From: Ensifer sp. Root278
GTDB taxonomy: Bacteria; Pseudomonadota; Alphaproteobacteria; Rhizobiales; Rhizobiaceae
Length of the DNA stretch: 64,000 nt
Direction of reading: 5' to 3'
NCBI RefSeq assembly: GCF_001429285.1
Contig: NZ_LMJJ01000044.1
Span: forward strand, 26,842 to 90,841
Of the stretch, positions 35,834 to 44,958 are shown one piece after another. Each line of letters opens with the position of its first letter. Position 1 is the stretch's first letter. The position numbers and the translations under genes were made by a program. The notes under the pieces are model-generated. The model had not been told where the DNA came from. It worked only from the letters and a program-made list of their open reading frames with translations, and searched no databases.

Positions 35834-37903
35834 TCAGATGTCCAGGTTTTCGGCGAACACGGCGCGCTCCTGGATGAAGCGGAAGCGGGCGTCAGCCTTC
35901 GTCCCCATCAGATTGTCCACCGCCTCGCGCGTGCCTTCGAAATCGATCTCGTCGATCTCGACCTTGAGCAACGTGCGAAACTTCGGGTCCATCGTCGTTT
36001 CCTTGAGCTGCGCCGGCAGCATCTCGCCGAGACCTTTGAACCTGCCGATCTCGACCTTGCCACGACCGGCGAATTCAGTCCGCATCAGTTCTTCGCGGTG
36101 CGCATCGTCGCGGGCGTAGAGCGTCTTCGAGCCTTGGCTGATGCGATAGAGCGGCGGTACGGCGAGATAGAGGTGACCGCCGCGAATGAGCTCTGGCATC
36201 TCCTGATAGAAGAAGGTGATGAGCAGCGAGGCGATATGCGCGCCGTCGACGTCGGCGTCGGTCATGACGACGATGCGTTCGTAGCGCAAATCCTCTTCGC
36301 GGTACTTGCTACGCGTGCCGCAGCCGAGTGCCTGAATGAGGTCGGTGATCTGCTGGTTGGCGCTGAGCTTTTCGCGGCCTGCGCTCGCGACGTTGAGGAT
36401 CTTGCCGCGAAGCGGCAGGATCGCCTGGTTGGCGCGGTTGCGCGCCTGCTTTGCCGATCCGCCAGCCGAGTCCCCTTCGACGATGAAGAGTTCAGCGCCT
36501 TCGGCCGTGTTCTGCGAGCAGTCCGCAAGCTTGCCCGGCAAGCGCAGCTTGCGCACTGCCGTCTTGCGGTTGACTTCCTTTTCCTTGCGCCGGCGGACGC
36601 GCTCTTCGGCGCGCTCGACCACCCAGTCGAGCAGCTTGGCGGCTTCTCCGGGATTGTCGGCAAGGTAGTGATCGAAGGGGTCGCGGAGCGCGTTTTCGAC
36701 GATGCGCTGTGCCTCGACCGTCGCGAGCTTGTCCTTCGTCTGGCCAACGAATTCCGGTTCGCGGATGAAGACCGACAGCATGCCCGCCGCCGAGATCATC
36801 ACGTCGTCGGTGGTGACGATCGACGCGCGCTTGTTCTGCGTCAGCTCGGCGTAATTTTTCAGGCCCTTGGTCAGCGCGATGCGGAAGCCCGCTTCGTGCG
36901 TGCCACCCTCGGGCGTCGGGATGGTGTTGCAGTAGGAATGGACCTGCTGGTCGCCACCATACCAGGTGACGGCCCATTCGAGCGAGCCGTGGCCGTTGGC
37001 CTTCTCCGACTTGCCGGCGAAGATCTCGCGGGTGACGGTGAATTCCTTGCCGAGTGTGGCGGCAAGATAATCCTTCAGGCCGCCCGGGAAGTGGAAGACG
37101 GCCTTGTCCGGGATCTCCGAGCCTTCCTGCAGCAGCGACGGATCGCAGGACCAGCGGATTTCGACGCCGCCGAAGAGATAGGCCTTCGAGCGCGCCATGC
37201 GGAAAAGCCGTCCGGGCTCGAAATGCGCGTGCGGACCGAAAATATCCGGGTCCGGATGGAAACGAACGCGCGTGCCACGGCGATTGTGAACGTCGCCGAG
37301 TTCCTCGAGCCCGCCCTGCGGAATGCCGCGGGAGAAGCGCTGCCGGTAGAGCTTGCGGTTGCGGGCGACCTCGACCTCGAGCGCGTCGGAAAGCGCATTG
37401 ACGACGGAAACGCCCACACCGTGAAGACCGCCCGACGTCTCGTAGGCCTTGCCGTCGAACTTGCCGCCGGCATGGAGCACGGTCATGACGACTTCAAGGC
37501 TCGACTTGCCGGGGAATTTCGGATGGTTCTCGACCGGGATACCACGGCCGTTGTCCGTGACCGTCAGGAAACCGTCGGCGTCGAGATGGACTTCGATGAA
37601 ATTCGCATGACCGGCGACCGCTTCGTCCATCGAGTTGTCGATGACTTCGGCGAAGAGGTGGTGCAGCGCCTTCTCGTCGGTGCCGCCGATATACATGCCC
37701 GGACGACGACGGACTGGCTCCAGGCCTTCGAGCACCTCGATCGCCGAAGCATCGTAGTCGCTGCCATCGCTGCCGCGCGGGGCAGGGCGCGGTTCGTCAC
37801 TGCCTGAAGCGGGCGCAGTCGGCGGCTTGCGCGGCGGAGCTCCAGCTTCAGCAGGCTTCGGCTGCAGGGGCGCGGAGGAGAAGAGGTCGCTGTTGTCGTC
37901 CAT
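35834..37903 (-). CDS. parE: DNA topoisomerase IV subunit B
   Basis: The ATPase subunit of topoisomerase IV, which unlinks replicated chromosomes together with ParC. The 689-residue protein has the GHKL ATPase site (EVIDNSMDEAVAGHA, VTDNGRGIPV, SGGLHGVGVSVVNALS), the transducer domain and the TOPRIM region (LFIVEGDSAGGSAKQARN, QAILPLRGKILNV, VMTDADVDGAHI). The ParE-type spacing, without the long GyrB insertion, supports parE over gyrB. ATG 37903 starts MDDNSDLF; a longer in-frame reading to 37969 is unconserved. Confidence 0.95.
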   Translation of the reverse strand: MDDNSDLFSSAPLQPKPAEAGAPPRKPPTAPASGSDEPRPAPRGSDGSDYDASAIEVLEGLEPVRRRPGMYIGGTDEKALHHLFAEVIDNSMDEAVAGHANFIEVHLDADGFLTVTDNGRGIPVENHPKFPGKSSLEVVMTVLHAGGKFDGKAYETSGGLHGVGVSVVNALSDALEVEVARNRKLYRQRFSRGIPQGGLEELGDVHNRRGTRVRFHPDPDIFGPHAHFEPGRLFRMARSKAYLFGGVEIRWSCDPSLLQEGSEIPDKAVFHFPGGLKDYLAATLGKEFTVTREIFAGKSEKANGHGSLEWAVTWYGGDQQVHSYCNTIPTPEGGTHEAGFRIALTKGLKNYAELTQNKRASIVTTDDVMISAAGMLSVFIREPEFVGQTKDKLATVEAQRIVENALRDPFDHYLADNPGEAAKLLDWVVERAEERVRRRKEKEVNRKTAVRKLRLPGKLADCSQNTAEGAELFIVEGDSAGGSAKQARNRANQAILPLRGKILNVASAGREKLSANQQITDLIQALGCGTRSKYREEDLRYERIVVMTDADVDGAHIASLLITFFYQEMPELIRGGHLYLAVPPLYRISQGSKTLYARDDAHREELMRTEFAGRGKVEIGRFKGLGEMLPAQLKETTMDPKFRTLLKVEIDEIDFEGTREAVDNLMGTKADARFRFIQERAVFAENLDI

Positions 37904-38145
37904 GGGGCCGTTCGGATCGTTCCTGTCACTTGGGGAGAGGCCATAGCAAGACCTCGACTTTGCCGCCATCCCCCGGCGGTCGAATCACCTGAATTCTGCC
38001 AGACTCCCGCCGAAAGAGCGAACAAAAGGAGAATGCTGGGCATCGCTTGCAGGTGAAATGCCGCCTTTGCGGCCCTGTTACGGAGCAAGTGTTGCTTTGG
38101 CGTCCGTGCGATGGCAAGGCTTCCGGCCAAAGAGGGAGCCCGTCA

Positions 38146-39030
38146 TTGGCCGTGTCCACAACTGTTTTTCCGTTTCGCCGGCTTTTTCTGGCTGCGGCCT
38201 TCGCCGCAGGCGCTTCCGCGGCTCAAGCGCAGACGTTGAAACCCTTCAAGGATGAGCTTTTCTCCTATGCCAAGGTGCTGCAACAAAATGATGGCGGCGA
38301 CGACCTGACGGTGGAATATCAGGAACTGCGCGACATCAACGAACGGGACGAAATTCCGGAACGCCGGGTGAAGCGCGCCTATGTTTCGCTGGGCGTGAAA
38401 AGCGAGCAGGTCAACGAGACGCTCGACATTGGCGGTCGCTCGCTTGACGTGACCCGCGTCGGTCCGGACCGCGGCGCTGCCTTTACGGTGATCTTCATCC
38501 ACGGCCGCGGCGGTGATCGCCGGCTCGGCATCAACGATTTTTCCTTCGGCGGCAACTTCAACCGGCTGAAAAACCTCGCCGTCGCCAATGGCGGAGTCTA
38601 CTACGCGCCGAGCGTCCGCTCCTTCGACACGGCAGGTGCTGCTGATATTGCCGGCCTGGTCAAACAGGTTTCCGAGCGTTCCGGCGGTCGCCCCGTGGTG
38701 CTGGCCTGCGCCTCGATGGGAAGCTTCATCTGCTGGGGCGTTTCGCGCGATGCCTCCGCGGTCGCGGCTCTCGGCGGCATGATGGTCATGGGGGGCGTAA
38801 GTGACCCCGATTTCACCAAGAGCGCCGCCTACAAGGCGAAGCTGCCCATGTTCTTCAGCCATGGCAGCCGCGACAGCGTTTATCCGGCCGAGAGCCAGAA
38901 AGCGCTCTATCGCACGCTGAAGGGCCAAGGCTACCCGACACGCTTCGTCCTCTTCGAAACCGGCTCGCACGGCACCCCGGTGCGCATGACCGACTGGCGG
39001 GATGCGTTGAACTGGATCGGTCGCCGCTGA
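38146..39030 (+). CDS. exported alpha/beta-hydrolase-like protein
   Basis: A 294-residue protein with a signal peptide (FRRLFLAAAFAAGASAAQA). The alpha/beta-hydrolase core has the oxyanion-side FIHGRGGDRRLGI, a nucleophile elbow VLACASMGSFICWG with Ser in a Cx-AS-MG context, an Asp region FFSHGSRDSVYP and the His region ETGSHGTPVRMTDW. It is expected in the periplasm; its substrate is unknown. The start is probably TTG at 38146 with GGGAG about eight bases upstream; a GTG at 38152 is possible. Confidence 0.78.
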   Translation: MAVSTTVFPFRRLFLAAAFAAGASAAQAQTLKPFKDELFSYAKVLQQNDGGDDLTVEYQELRDINERDEIPERRVKRAYVSLGVKSEQVNETLDIGGRSLDVTRVGPDRGAAFTVIFIHGRGGDRRLGINDFSFGGNFNRLKNLAVANGGVYYAPSVRSFDTAGAADIAGLVKQVSERSGGRPVVLACASMGSFICWGVSRDASAVAALGGMMVMGGVSDPDFTKSAAYKAKLPMFFSHGSRDSVYPAESQKALYRTLKGQGYPTRFVLFETGSHGTPVRMTDWRDALNWIGRR

Positions 39031-39157
39031 CCTTTGTCCGCGCCGCTGACTTTTGTTAACCAGCCCGACAGTTTCCGGGCGAGATTGTGGCCCGTGTTTC
39101 CACTCTGGAAAGTTGAAGACGTCATCATGCCCGGCAATTATTGCTGGGGTGGAAATC

Positions 39158-40600
39158 ATGGACGCGCGCACCGAGACACGGCACATTCCGCTGTGTGTGG
39201 ATCTGGACGGTACTTTGTTGGCCGCCGATACGCTGTGGGAAGGTGCGGCGATCATTCTCTTGCGCAATCCCCTGATGCTCTTTCCCATGCTGTTCTGGTT
39301 GGCGAAGGGCAAGGCGCGGCTGAAGCATGAGGTAGCCTTGCGTTCCGGCCGCAAGGCTCAGGACTGGCCCTACCGGCAGGCCGTCATCGATCGGCTCGCC
39401 GAGGAGAGAAAGGCGGGCCGCGAACTGGTGCTCGTCACCGGTGCTGCGCCGTCGGTCGCCAGAGACGTTGCCGATCATGTCGGACTTTTTTCCTCGGTCA
39501 TGCATTCGACCGATGCGCTCAATCTGACGAGCAGCCGCAAGCGCCAGGCGTTGGTCGATCGTTTCGGCGACGGTGCCTTCGACTATATGGGCAACAGCCG
39601 TGACGATATCGCCGTTTTCGAGGTAGCGCGGCGTGCGATCGTGGTCGCCCCGGATGCTGCGGCGGAGAAGTGGCGCCGCAATCATGACGCGGAACGGCTG
39701 GAGACCGGCAAGGTGAGCGCGCTTGCGCCGTTGAAGTCCATCCGCGTGCATCAATGGGCGAAAAACGTACTCATCGGCGTGCCGATGATCCTCAATCATG
39801 AGGTGCTGCATTTCGACGCGATCATGAGCGTCATCGTCGCCTTCTTCGCCTTCAGCTTCCTCGCCTCGGCGGTCTATGTCATCAACGATCTTTCGGACCT
39901 CGCCAATGATCGCCGCCATGCAAAGAAGCGTCACAGGCCGCTCGCCAGCGGCCAGATGTCGGTGCCGACAGCGCTCATACTTGCCGGCTGCCTCGTCCTG
40001 GCATCGCTGTCGCTGACGCTGTTGCTGCCATGGAAATTTGCCGGTGTGCTGGCGTTCTATGCCTGCGCGACGACCGCCTATACCTTCGTGCTGAAGCGCA
40101 AGCTGCTGGTCGACGTCTTCACGCTCGCCGGCCTCTACACCACGCGCATCGTTGCCGGCGCCGCGGCAACAGGAACGGAGCTCTCTTTCTGGCTGGTCTC
40201 CTTCGCGATCTTCTTTTTCCTCAGCCTGGCGCTGGTGAAGCGCTATGTCGAGCTGCATGAATTCGACGACAAGCACGGCGGCAACGTTCCGGGGCGCGGC
40301 TATCTCGCTGTCGATTTCGAGATGGTGGGGCAGGCTGGCGTCGCTTCCGCTTTCACCTCGGCTCTGGTCCTTGCGCTCTACGTGCACAGCAAGGAACTCC
40401 AGGAAATGTACACCACGCCGTGGGCGCTGTGGCCGCTTTGCCCGCTCGTGCTCTATATGTTGTTGCGCATCTGGATGCTCGCGCGTCGCGGCATGCTGCA
40501 TGAGGACCCTGTTGTCTTCATCATGCGTGACTGGCGCAGCCAATTGACCATGCTGGTCGGCGCGCTGTTGATCCTGTTTGGAGCCATCGGGCCGCAATGA
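39158..40600 (+). CDS. HAD phosphatase-UbiA prenyltransferase fusion protein
   Basis: A 480-residue two-domain protein. Residues about 10-190 form a HAD-like phosphatase: CVDLDGTLLAADTLW with the nucleophile Asp, LVLVTGAAPS and MGNSRDDIAVF. Residues about 195-480 form a UbiA-type polyprenyl transferase with eight or nine membrane helices, motif VINDLSDLANDRRHAKKRHR and the later VDVFTLAGLYTTRIVAGA. In mycobacteria a UbiA enzyme joins PRPP to decaprenyl phosphate, and a separate phosphatase removes the 5-phosphate; this fusion could do both. The next gene overlaps its stop (ATGA). ATG 39158 has GGTGG upstream. Confidence 0.88.
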   Translation: MDARTETRHIPLCVDLDGTLLAADTLWEGAAIILLRNPLMLFPMLFWLAKGKARLKHEVALRSGRKAQDWPYRQAVIDRLAEERKAGRELVLVTGAAPSVARDVADHVGLFSSVMHSTDALNLTSSRKRQALVDRFGDGAFDYMGNSRDDIAVFEVARRAIVVAPDAAAEKWRRNHDAERLETGKVSALAPLKSIRVHQWAKNVLIGVPMILNHEVLHFDAIMSVIVAFFAFSFLASAVYVINDLSDLANDRRHAKKRHRPLASGQMSVPTALILAGCLVLASLSLTLLLPWKFAGVLAFYACATTAYTFVLKRKLLVDVFTLAGLYTTRIVAGAAATGTELSFWLVSFAIFFFLSLALVKRYVELHEFDDKHGGNVPGRGYLAVDFEMVGQAGVASAFTSALVLALYVHSKELQEMYTTPWALWPLCPLVLYMLLRIWMLARRGMLHEDPVVFIMRDWRSQLTMLVGALLILFGAIGPQ

Positions 40601-41919
40601 GTTTGCAAGACCATGAAAGCTGGGGCCGCCTCGACAATCGCGCGCGGCCTGCCATTTCGCCTGACGACTATGAGGATCGCCTCGGCAAACTGGAGGCGGA
40701 AGGTTACTTGCCCTTCGGCAATGGCCGCAGCTACGGCGACAGTTGCCACAATGACCGAGGCACGCTGATCGAAAGCCGCCGGCATGGCCGGATCATCGCC
40801 TTCGATCCCGGCACCGGCATGATGACTTGCGAGGCCGGCGTGACGTTGCGCGAGGTGCTCGAGCGCGCGATCGAACATCGCTTCTTCCTGCCGGTCACCC
40901 CCGGCACGGCTTTAGTGACCGTCGGCGGCGCACTTGCCAACGACGTGCACGGCAAGAACCACCATGCGCGCGGCACCTTCGGCAATCACGTGACAGGTTT
41001 CACGCTTCTGCGCTCGAACGGGGATCGATTGACCTGTTCGCCGGGAGAGAACGCTGAACTCTACGCTGCGACGATCGGCGGCATGGGCCTGACGGGGCTG
41101 ATCCTGACCGTGGATCTGCAGCTGATGAAGGTGCCGTCGCCGCACGTGCAACAGCATGCGATCCGCTTCGATAATCTCGACCAATACTTCGCCCTCGTCG
41201 ATCGTGTCGACGAGGAGCACGAATATTCCGTTGCCTGGATCGACCAGCTCGCAACCGGAGCCCGCACGGGCAGGGGCGTACTGCTGGCCGGCGACCACGC
41301 CGACGGCTCCTGTGAACTGCCCGATATTCCCAAGGGATTGAAACTTTCGGTGCCCTTCACGCCGCCCTTCAATCTTCTGAACCGGGCAACGCTCAAGGCC
41401 TTCAACGAATACTACTTCCGCAAGGAAAAGTCCGGAGAAACCGTGGCCACGGTTCCCTGGACCTCCTATTTCTATCCGCTGGATGCGATCGGCGCCTGGA
41501 ACAGGCTTTACGGTCCGCGCGGTCTCTACCAGCACCAGAGCGTTTATCCTGCCGAGCGCGCGCCCGAGATCACCGCACAACTCATGGAAACGGCCCGCAG
41601 GGCCGGCCACGCGTCGTTCCTGACGGTTCTCAAGCGTTTTGGCGATATCGGCTCGCGCGGCGTTCTGTCCTTCCCGCGACCCGGTTTTACTTTGACATTG
41701 GACTTCGCCAATCAAGGTGAACGAACAGTAAAGCTGCTGGATGCGCTCGATCGCATCGTGGTGGAGGCAGGCGGTGCGGTCAATCCGTACAAGGATGCTC
41801 GCATGAGCCCGCAAGTCTTTGAAATGTCTTTCCCTTCCTGGAGGAAGATCGAGGCATTGCGCGATCCTGCGCTCGTTTCCAACTTCTGGAAGCGCACGGC
41901 TCTGGCTTTGCCAGAATGA
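40597..41919 (+). CDS. FAD-linked oxidoreductase related to DprE1
   Basis: A 440-residue protein of the PCMH/D-arabinono-1,4-lactone oxidase-like family, very like the mycobacterial DprE1 that oxidises C2 of decaprenylphosphoryl-ribose. The FAD-binding region has YLPFGNGRSYGDS (about 38-49) and PVTPGTALVTVGGALANDVHG, then KNHHARGTFGNHV (His131). The substrate domain has SFLTVLKRFGD, LSFPRPGFTLTLDF and NPYKDARM, with the catalytic Lys399. The position of the benzothiazinone-reactive Cys of DprE1 is Thr367. It is translationally coupled to the HAD-UbiA gene. Confidence 0.88.
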   Translation: MSLQDHESWGRLDNRARPAISPDDYEDRLGKLEAEGYLPFGNGRSYGDSCHNDRGTLIESRRHGRIIAFDPGTGMMTCEAGVTLREVLERAIEHRFFLPVTPGTALVTVGGALANDVHGKNHHARGTFGNHVTGFTLLRSNGDRLTCSPGENAELYAATIGGMGLTGLILTVDLQLMKVPSPHVQQHAIRFDNLDQYFALVDRVDEEHEYSVAWIDQLATGARTGRGVLLAGDHADGSCELPDIPKGLKLSVPFTPPFNLLNRATLKAFNEYYFRKEKSGETVATVPWTSYFYPLDAIGAWNRLYGPRGLYQHQSVYPAERAPEITAQLMETARRAGHASFLTVLKRFGDIGSRGVLSFPRPGFTLTLDFANQGERTVKLLDALDRIVVEAGGAVNPYKDARMSPQVFEMSFPSWRKIEALRDPALVSNFWKRTALALPE

Positions 41920-42012
41920 GAATGCAGACAATTTTATTCAAATAAACTTTCAAACTTCACGGAAAATCCGTCTCTTGCCCGTAAGTACATTTGCGGGACT
42001 GGGAGTAAAACA

Positions 42013-42453
42013 ATGAAATATATTCCATTCATTCTCTTTACGGTGCTTACCAACGCTGCCGCTCAGCTCATGCTGAAACAGGGCATGCTGACGCTCGGGC
42101 CGATTTCGATGACCGCTGAAACGGCGATCGTCCGGCTGTTCCAGATCGTCTTCAACCCCTGGGTCTTTGCCGGCCTCGCGACCTTCGTCATTTCGATGGC
42201 GTCGCATCTCTATGTGCTGTCGAAGGTCGAGCTTTCCTTTGCCTATCCGTTCCTGAGCCTCGCTTACGTCGCGGTCGCGGTCTTTGCCTATTTCGTCTTT
42301 CGCGAAGACCTCAATGCCTGGCGCATCGCCGGCATCGCGCTGATCTGCGCCGGAACCGTTCTTATCGCCCAGTCGGGCATCTCATCCCACGCCGATGACA
42401 AGCCGGCGGATGCAGCCGGGGTGAGCACTGCAGAATTCGGGAGCAAGTCATGA
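42013..42453 (+). CDS. SMR/EamA-type small membrane transporter (ArnE-like)
   Basis: A 146-residue protein with four hydrophobic segments: KYIPFILFTVLTNAAAQLML, VFAGLATFVISMASHLYVLS, PFLSLAYVAVAVFAYFVF and AGIALICAGTVLIAQS. The N-terminal NAAAQLMLKQGM and the central SKVELSFAYPFLSLAYV are typical of ArnE/ArnF-like members, which flip undecaprenyl-phosphate-aminoarabinose across the inner membrane. In this neighbourhood a role in moving a polyprenyl-phospho-sugar is attractive but inferred. It follows the DprE1-like gene by 93 AT-rich bases and overlaps the next gene (ATGA). Confidence 0.83.
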   Translation: MKYIPFILFTVLTNAAAQLMLKQGMLTLGPISMTAETAIVRLFQIVFNPWVFAGLATFVISMASHLYVLSKVELSFAYPFLSLAYVAVAVFAYFVFREDLNAWRIAGIALICAGTVLIAQSGISSHADDKPADAAGVSTAEFGSKS

Positions 42454-43460
42454 CACACATCATCTTTGGTGGCGACGGTTTCGTTGGCCGTCATCTGGCG
42501 GAACGTCTCGTCAAGGACGGCGAGGACGTGGTGATCGCCGATATCGTCAAGTCCGACCTGCCGCATTACGGCCGCGCCCGCTTCGTCCATTGCGACGTCA
42601 CTGACCTGAAGGCTGTACAGAAGGTCGGCATCGGTCCCGATGACATGGTCTACAATATGGCGGCCAAGATGCTGTCGCCGCTGCAGATCCGCTCGAAGCG
42701 CTGGGAATTCTTCTGGCCCGTCAACTATTACGGCGCCGAAAACATCATGAAGGCCATGGACGCCGCCGGCGCATCGCGCCTGGTGCAGTTCACCACCGAC
42801 ATGATCTACGGCCACACGGTGCAATCGCCGCAGACCGAAACCCATCCGGCAAAGCCGCTCGGCGAATACGGCAAGTCGAAATGGGCGACCGAGCAGCTTG
42901 CGGTGCAATGGCGCAAGCAGGGCATGAACATTTCGATCTTCCGCCCGCGCCTGATTATCGGGCCCGGTCGTCTCGGCATTCTCGAGAAGCTGTTCAAGCT
43001 GATCGACATGAACCTGCCGGTGCCGATGATCGGCTCGGGCAAGGTGCCGTATCAGTTTATCTCGGTCTTCGATTGCGCCGAAGCTGCGCGCCTTGCCTGG
43101 AAGGGTGGCGTGCCGAATGAAGCTTACAATCTCGGCTCCGACAATCCGCCCTCGGTGCGCGACCTGCTCGGCAATCTCATCAAGCACGCCGGTTCCAAAT
43201 CGTTCCTGCTGCCGACGCCCGCCTTCGCGGTCAAGCAGACGCTGGCCTTCTTCGATCTGATCAACAAGCCGATCATGGATCCGGAGCAGTATCTGATCGC
43301 CGACGAGATGTGCGTGCGTGAGACCGGCAAGCTGAAGCGCGAGCTCGGATGGCGTGCGGAATACAATGATGGCGACATGCTGGTCGCCGCCTATGACGAA
43401 TATCGGGCAAAGAAAATGGGTGCCGCGGCCACCGCCGCCTTCGCCGTGCCGGCCGAATGA
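42450..43460 (+). CDS. NAD-dependent epimerase/dehydratase (extended SDR)
   Basis: A 336-residue extended SDR. The Rossmann motif is FGGDGFVGRHLAERL (about 5-20). Catalytic residues are in LVQFTTDMIYG (Thr) and EYGKSKWATEQLA (YxxxK). FRPRLIIGPGR and YQFISVFDCAEAARLAW are typical of sugar-nucleotide epimerases. The substrate is unknown; in this cluster it may reduce, epimerise or oxidise the lipid-linked or nucleotide sugar. It overlaps the transporter gene at its start and adjoins the aminotransferase gene at its end. Confidence 0.88.
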   Translation: MTHIIFGGDGFVGRHLAERLVKDGEDVVIADIVKSDLPHYGRARFVHCDVTDLKAVQKVGIGPDDMVYNMAAKMLSPLQIRSKRWEFFWPVNYYGAENIMKAMDAAGASRLVQFTTDMIYGHTVQSPQTETHPAKPLGEYGKSKWATEQLAVQWRKQGMNISIFRPRLIIGPGRLGILEKLFKLIDMNLPVPMIGSGKVPYQFISVFDCAEAARLAWKGGVPNEAYNLGSDNPPSVRDLLGNLIKHAGSKSFLLPTPAFAVKQTLAFFDLINKPIMDPEQYLIADEMCVRETGKLKRELGWRAEYNDGDMLVAAYDEYRAKKMGAAATAAFAVPAE

Positions 43461-43471
43461 GGGGAGACACC

Positions 43472-44923
43472 ATGCTGGACATACCGAACCGTATCGCCGT
43501 TGCCGCCCCTTCGCTCGATGGTGGTGTGACAAAGCCCGAACTGATCACCGTGGAACAGGCAAAGGCCATGTCGATCGGCGACATCACCACGGCTTTCAAG
43601 GAGCATCTGAACCCCGGACAGCTTCACTTCATGAAGCTTCTCGGCTTCCACAAGGTGAAGATCGAAAGCGCCGAGGGCATGTTCTACACCGACCAGAACG
43701 GCCGCAAGATCCTCGATTTCTTCGGTGGCTTCGGCTCGCTGGCCTTCGGCCATAACCATCCCCGCATTCTTGAAGCGCGGCAGAAGTTCCAGGACGAGAA
43801 GCGTCACGAGATCGCTATCGCCTTCATGTCGCAATACGCGGCGGCGCTGGCGAAGAATATCGCTGCCTGCTCGCCGGGTGACCTCGACATGGTCTTCCTC
43901 GGCTCGTCCGGCTCGGAAGCGATGGAGGCTGCCGTCAAGCTCGCCGAGCGCGCCGCCGGCTCAAAGCGGCCTAAGGTCGTCTATGCCGAGAATTCCTTCC
44001 ACGGCAAGACCAAGGGTGTACTCGCCATCACCGACGGCCAGCTCTATCGCGCCGACTTCAAGCTCACCGACAATACGGTCCGCGTGCCATTCGCCGATAT
44101 CGACGCGGTGGAAAACGCCTTCAAGTCCGATCCTGAAATCGGTGTCATCGTGCTCGAAACCATCCAGGGAGGCGGCGGCATCATCCAGGCGCCGGCCGAG
44201 TATTGGCAGAAGCTTCGCGCGCTCTGCGACAAGTACGGCGTGCTCTGGGTCGCCGACGAGGTGCAGTGCGGTTATGGTCGCTCCGGCCGCTTCTATGCGT
44301 TCGAGCACTATGGTGTCGTGCCTGACGTGACAGCGCTCGCCAAGTCGCTCGGCGCCGGCAAGGCAGCCGTCGGCGCGATGATCGCGCGTCGCGAAGTCTA
44401 TATGAAGGCCTACGGCACGTCGAAGACCGCAATGATCCATGCCATGGCGACCTTTGGCGGCATGGGAGAGGCCTGCGTGACGGCAATCGAAGGCATCAAT
44501 GTGCTCTATGACGAGCACCTGATCGACCGCGCCGCCGACAGCGGCAACTATCTCATCGATCGCCTGCAGGCGCTGAAGGAAAAATACCCGAAGATCATCA
44601 AGGACGTTCGTGGCCAGGGTCTGATGGTCGGCCTGGAGTTCCAGGACTTCAGCCAGACGCTGCCGATGGTGCTGCGCCCCGTCGTCTCCATGCTTGACGA
44701 CAAACTCAAGGGTTCGCTGTCCGGCTTCATCGGCGCGCTGCTCCTACGCGACTACGATGTGCTGGTGGCCTTCACCGAATACAATCGCAACGTCATCCGG
44801 CTCGAGCCGCCGCTGATCTGCGAGCGCGCTCATGTCGACCAGTTCATCGCGGCGCTCGACGACCTGCTCGGCCGCGGTATCGTGCGCATCGTCAAGGATT
44901 TCGTCGGCAGCCAGATCGGCTGA
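43472..44923 (+). CDS. class III PLP-dependent aminotransferase
   Basis: A 483-residue class III aminotransferase. PLP-binding features include FLGSSGSEAMEAAVKLAERA (phosphate loop), AENSFHGKTKGVLA, LWVADEVQCGYGRSG (the Asp that pairs with the pyridine N) and VTALAKSLGAGKAAVGAMI with the Schiff-base Lys. The family usually transfers omega-amino groups of ornithine, putrescine or similar to an aldehyde, so it could aminate an aldehyde or keto product of this gene cluster. ATG 43472 has GGGGAG before it; an ATG at 43457 overlaps the previous stop and is also possible. Confidence 0.9.
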   Translation: MLDIPNRIAVAAPSLDGGVTKPELITVEQAKAMSIGDITTAFKEHLNPGQLHFMKLLGFHKVKIESAEGMFYTDQNGRKILDFFGGFGSLAFGHNHPRILEARQKFQDEKRHEIAIAFMSQYAAALAKNIAACSPGDLDMVFLGSSGSEAMEAAVKLAERAAGSKRPKVVYAENSFHGKTKGVLAITDGQLYRADFKLTDNTVRVPFADIDAVENAFKSDPEIGVIVLETIQGGGGIIQAPAEYWQKLRALCDKYGVLWVADEVQCGYGRSGRFYAFEHYGVVPDVTALAKSLGAGKAAVGAMIARREVYMKAYGTSKTAMIHAMATFGGMGEACVTAIEGINVLYDEHLIDRAADSGNYLIDRLQALKEKYPKIIKDVRGQGLMVGLEFQDFSQTLPMVLRPVVSMLDDKLKGSLSGFIGALLLRDYDVLVAFTEYNRNVIRLEPPLICERAHVDQFIAALDDLLGRGIVRIVKDFVGSQIG

Positions 44924-44958
44924 GCCAAGGACTTGCGTTCAGAAAGGGGCAGGGGCGT

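Noticed and set aside
35774-37807. 677-codon plus-strand ORF opposite parE
   Set aside because: It is the antisense shadow of a high-GC gene: parE on the other strand has all family motifs, and this frame has no recognisable domain or ribosome site.
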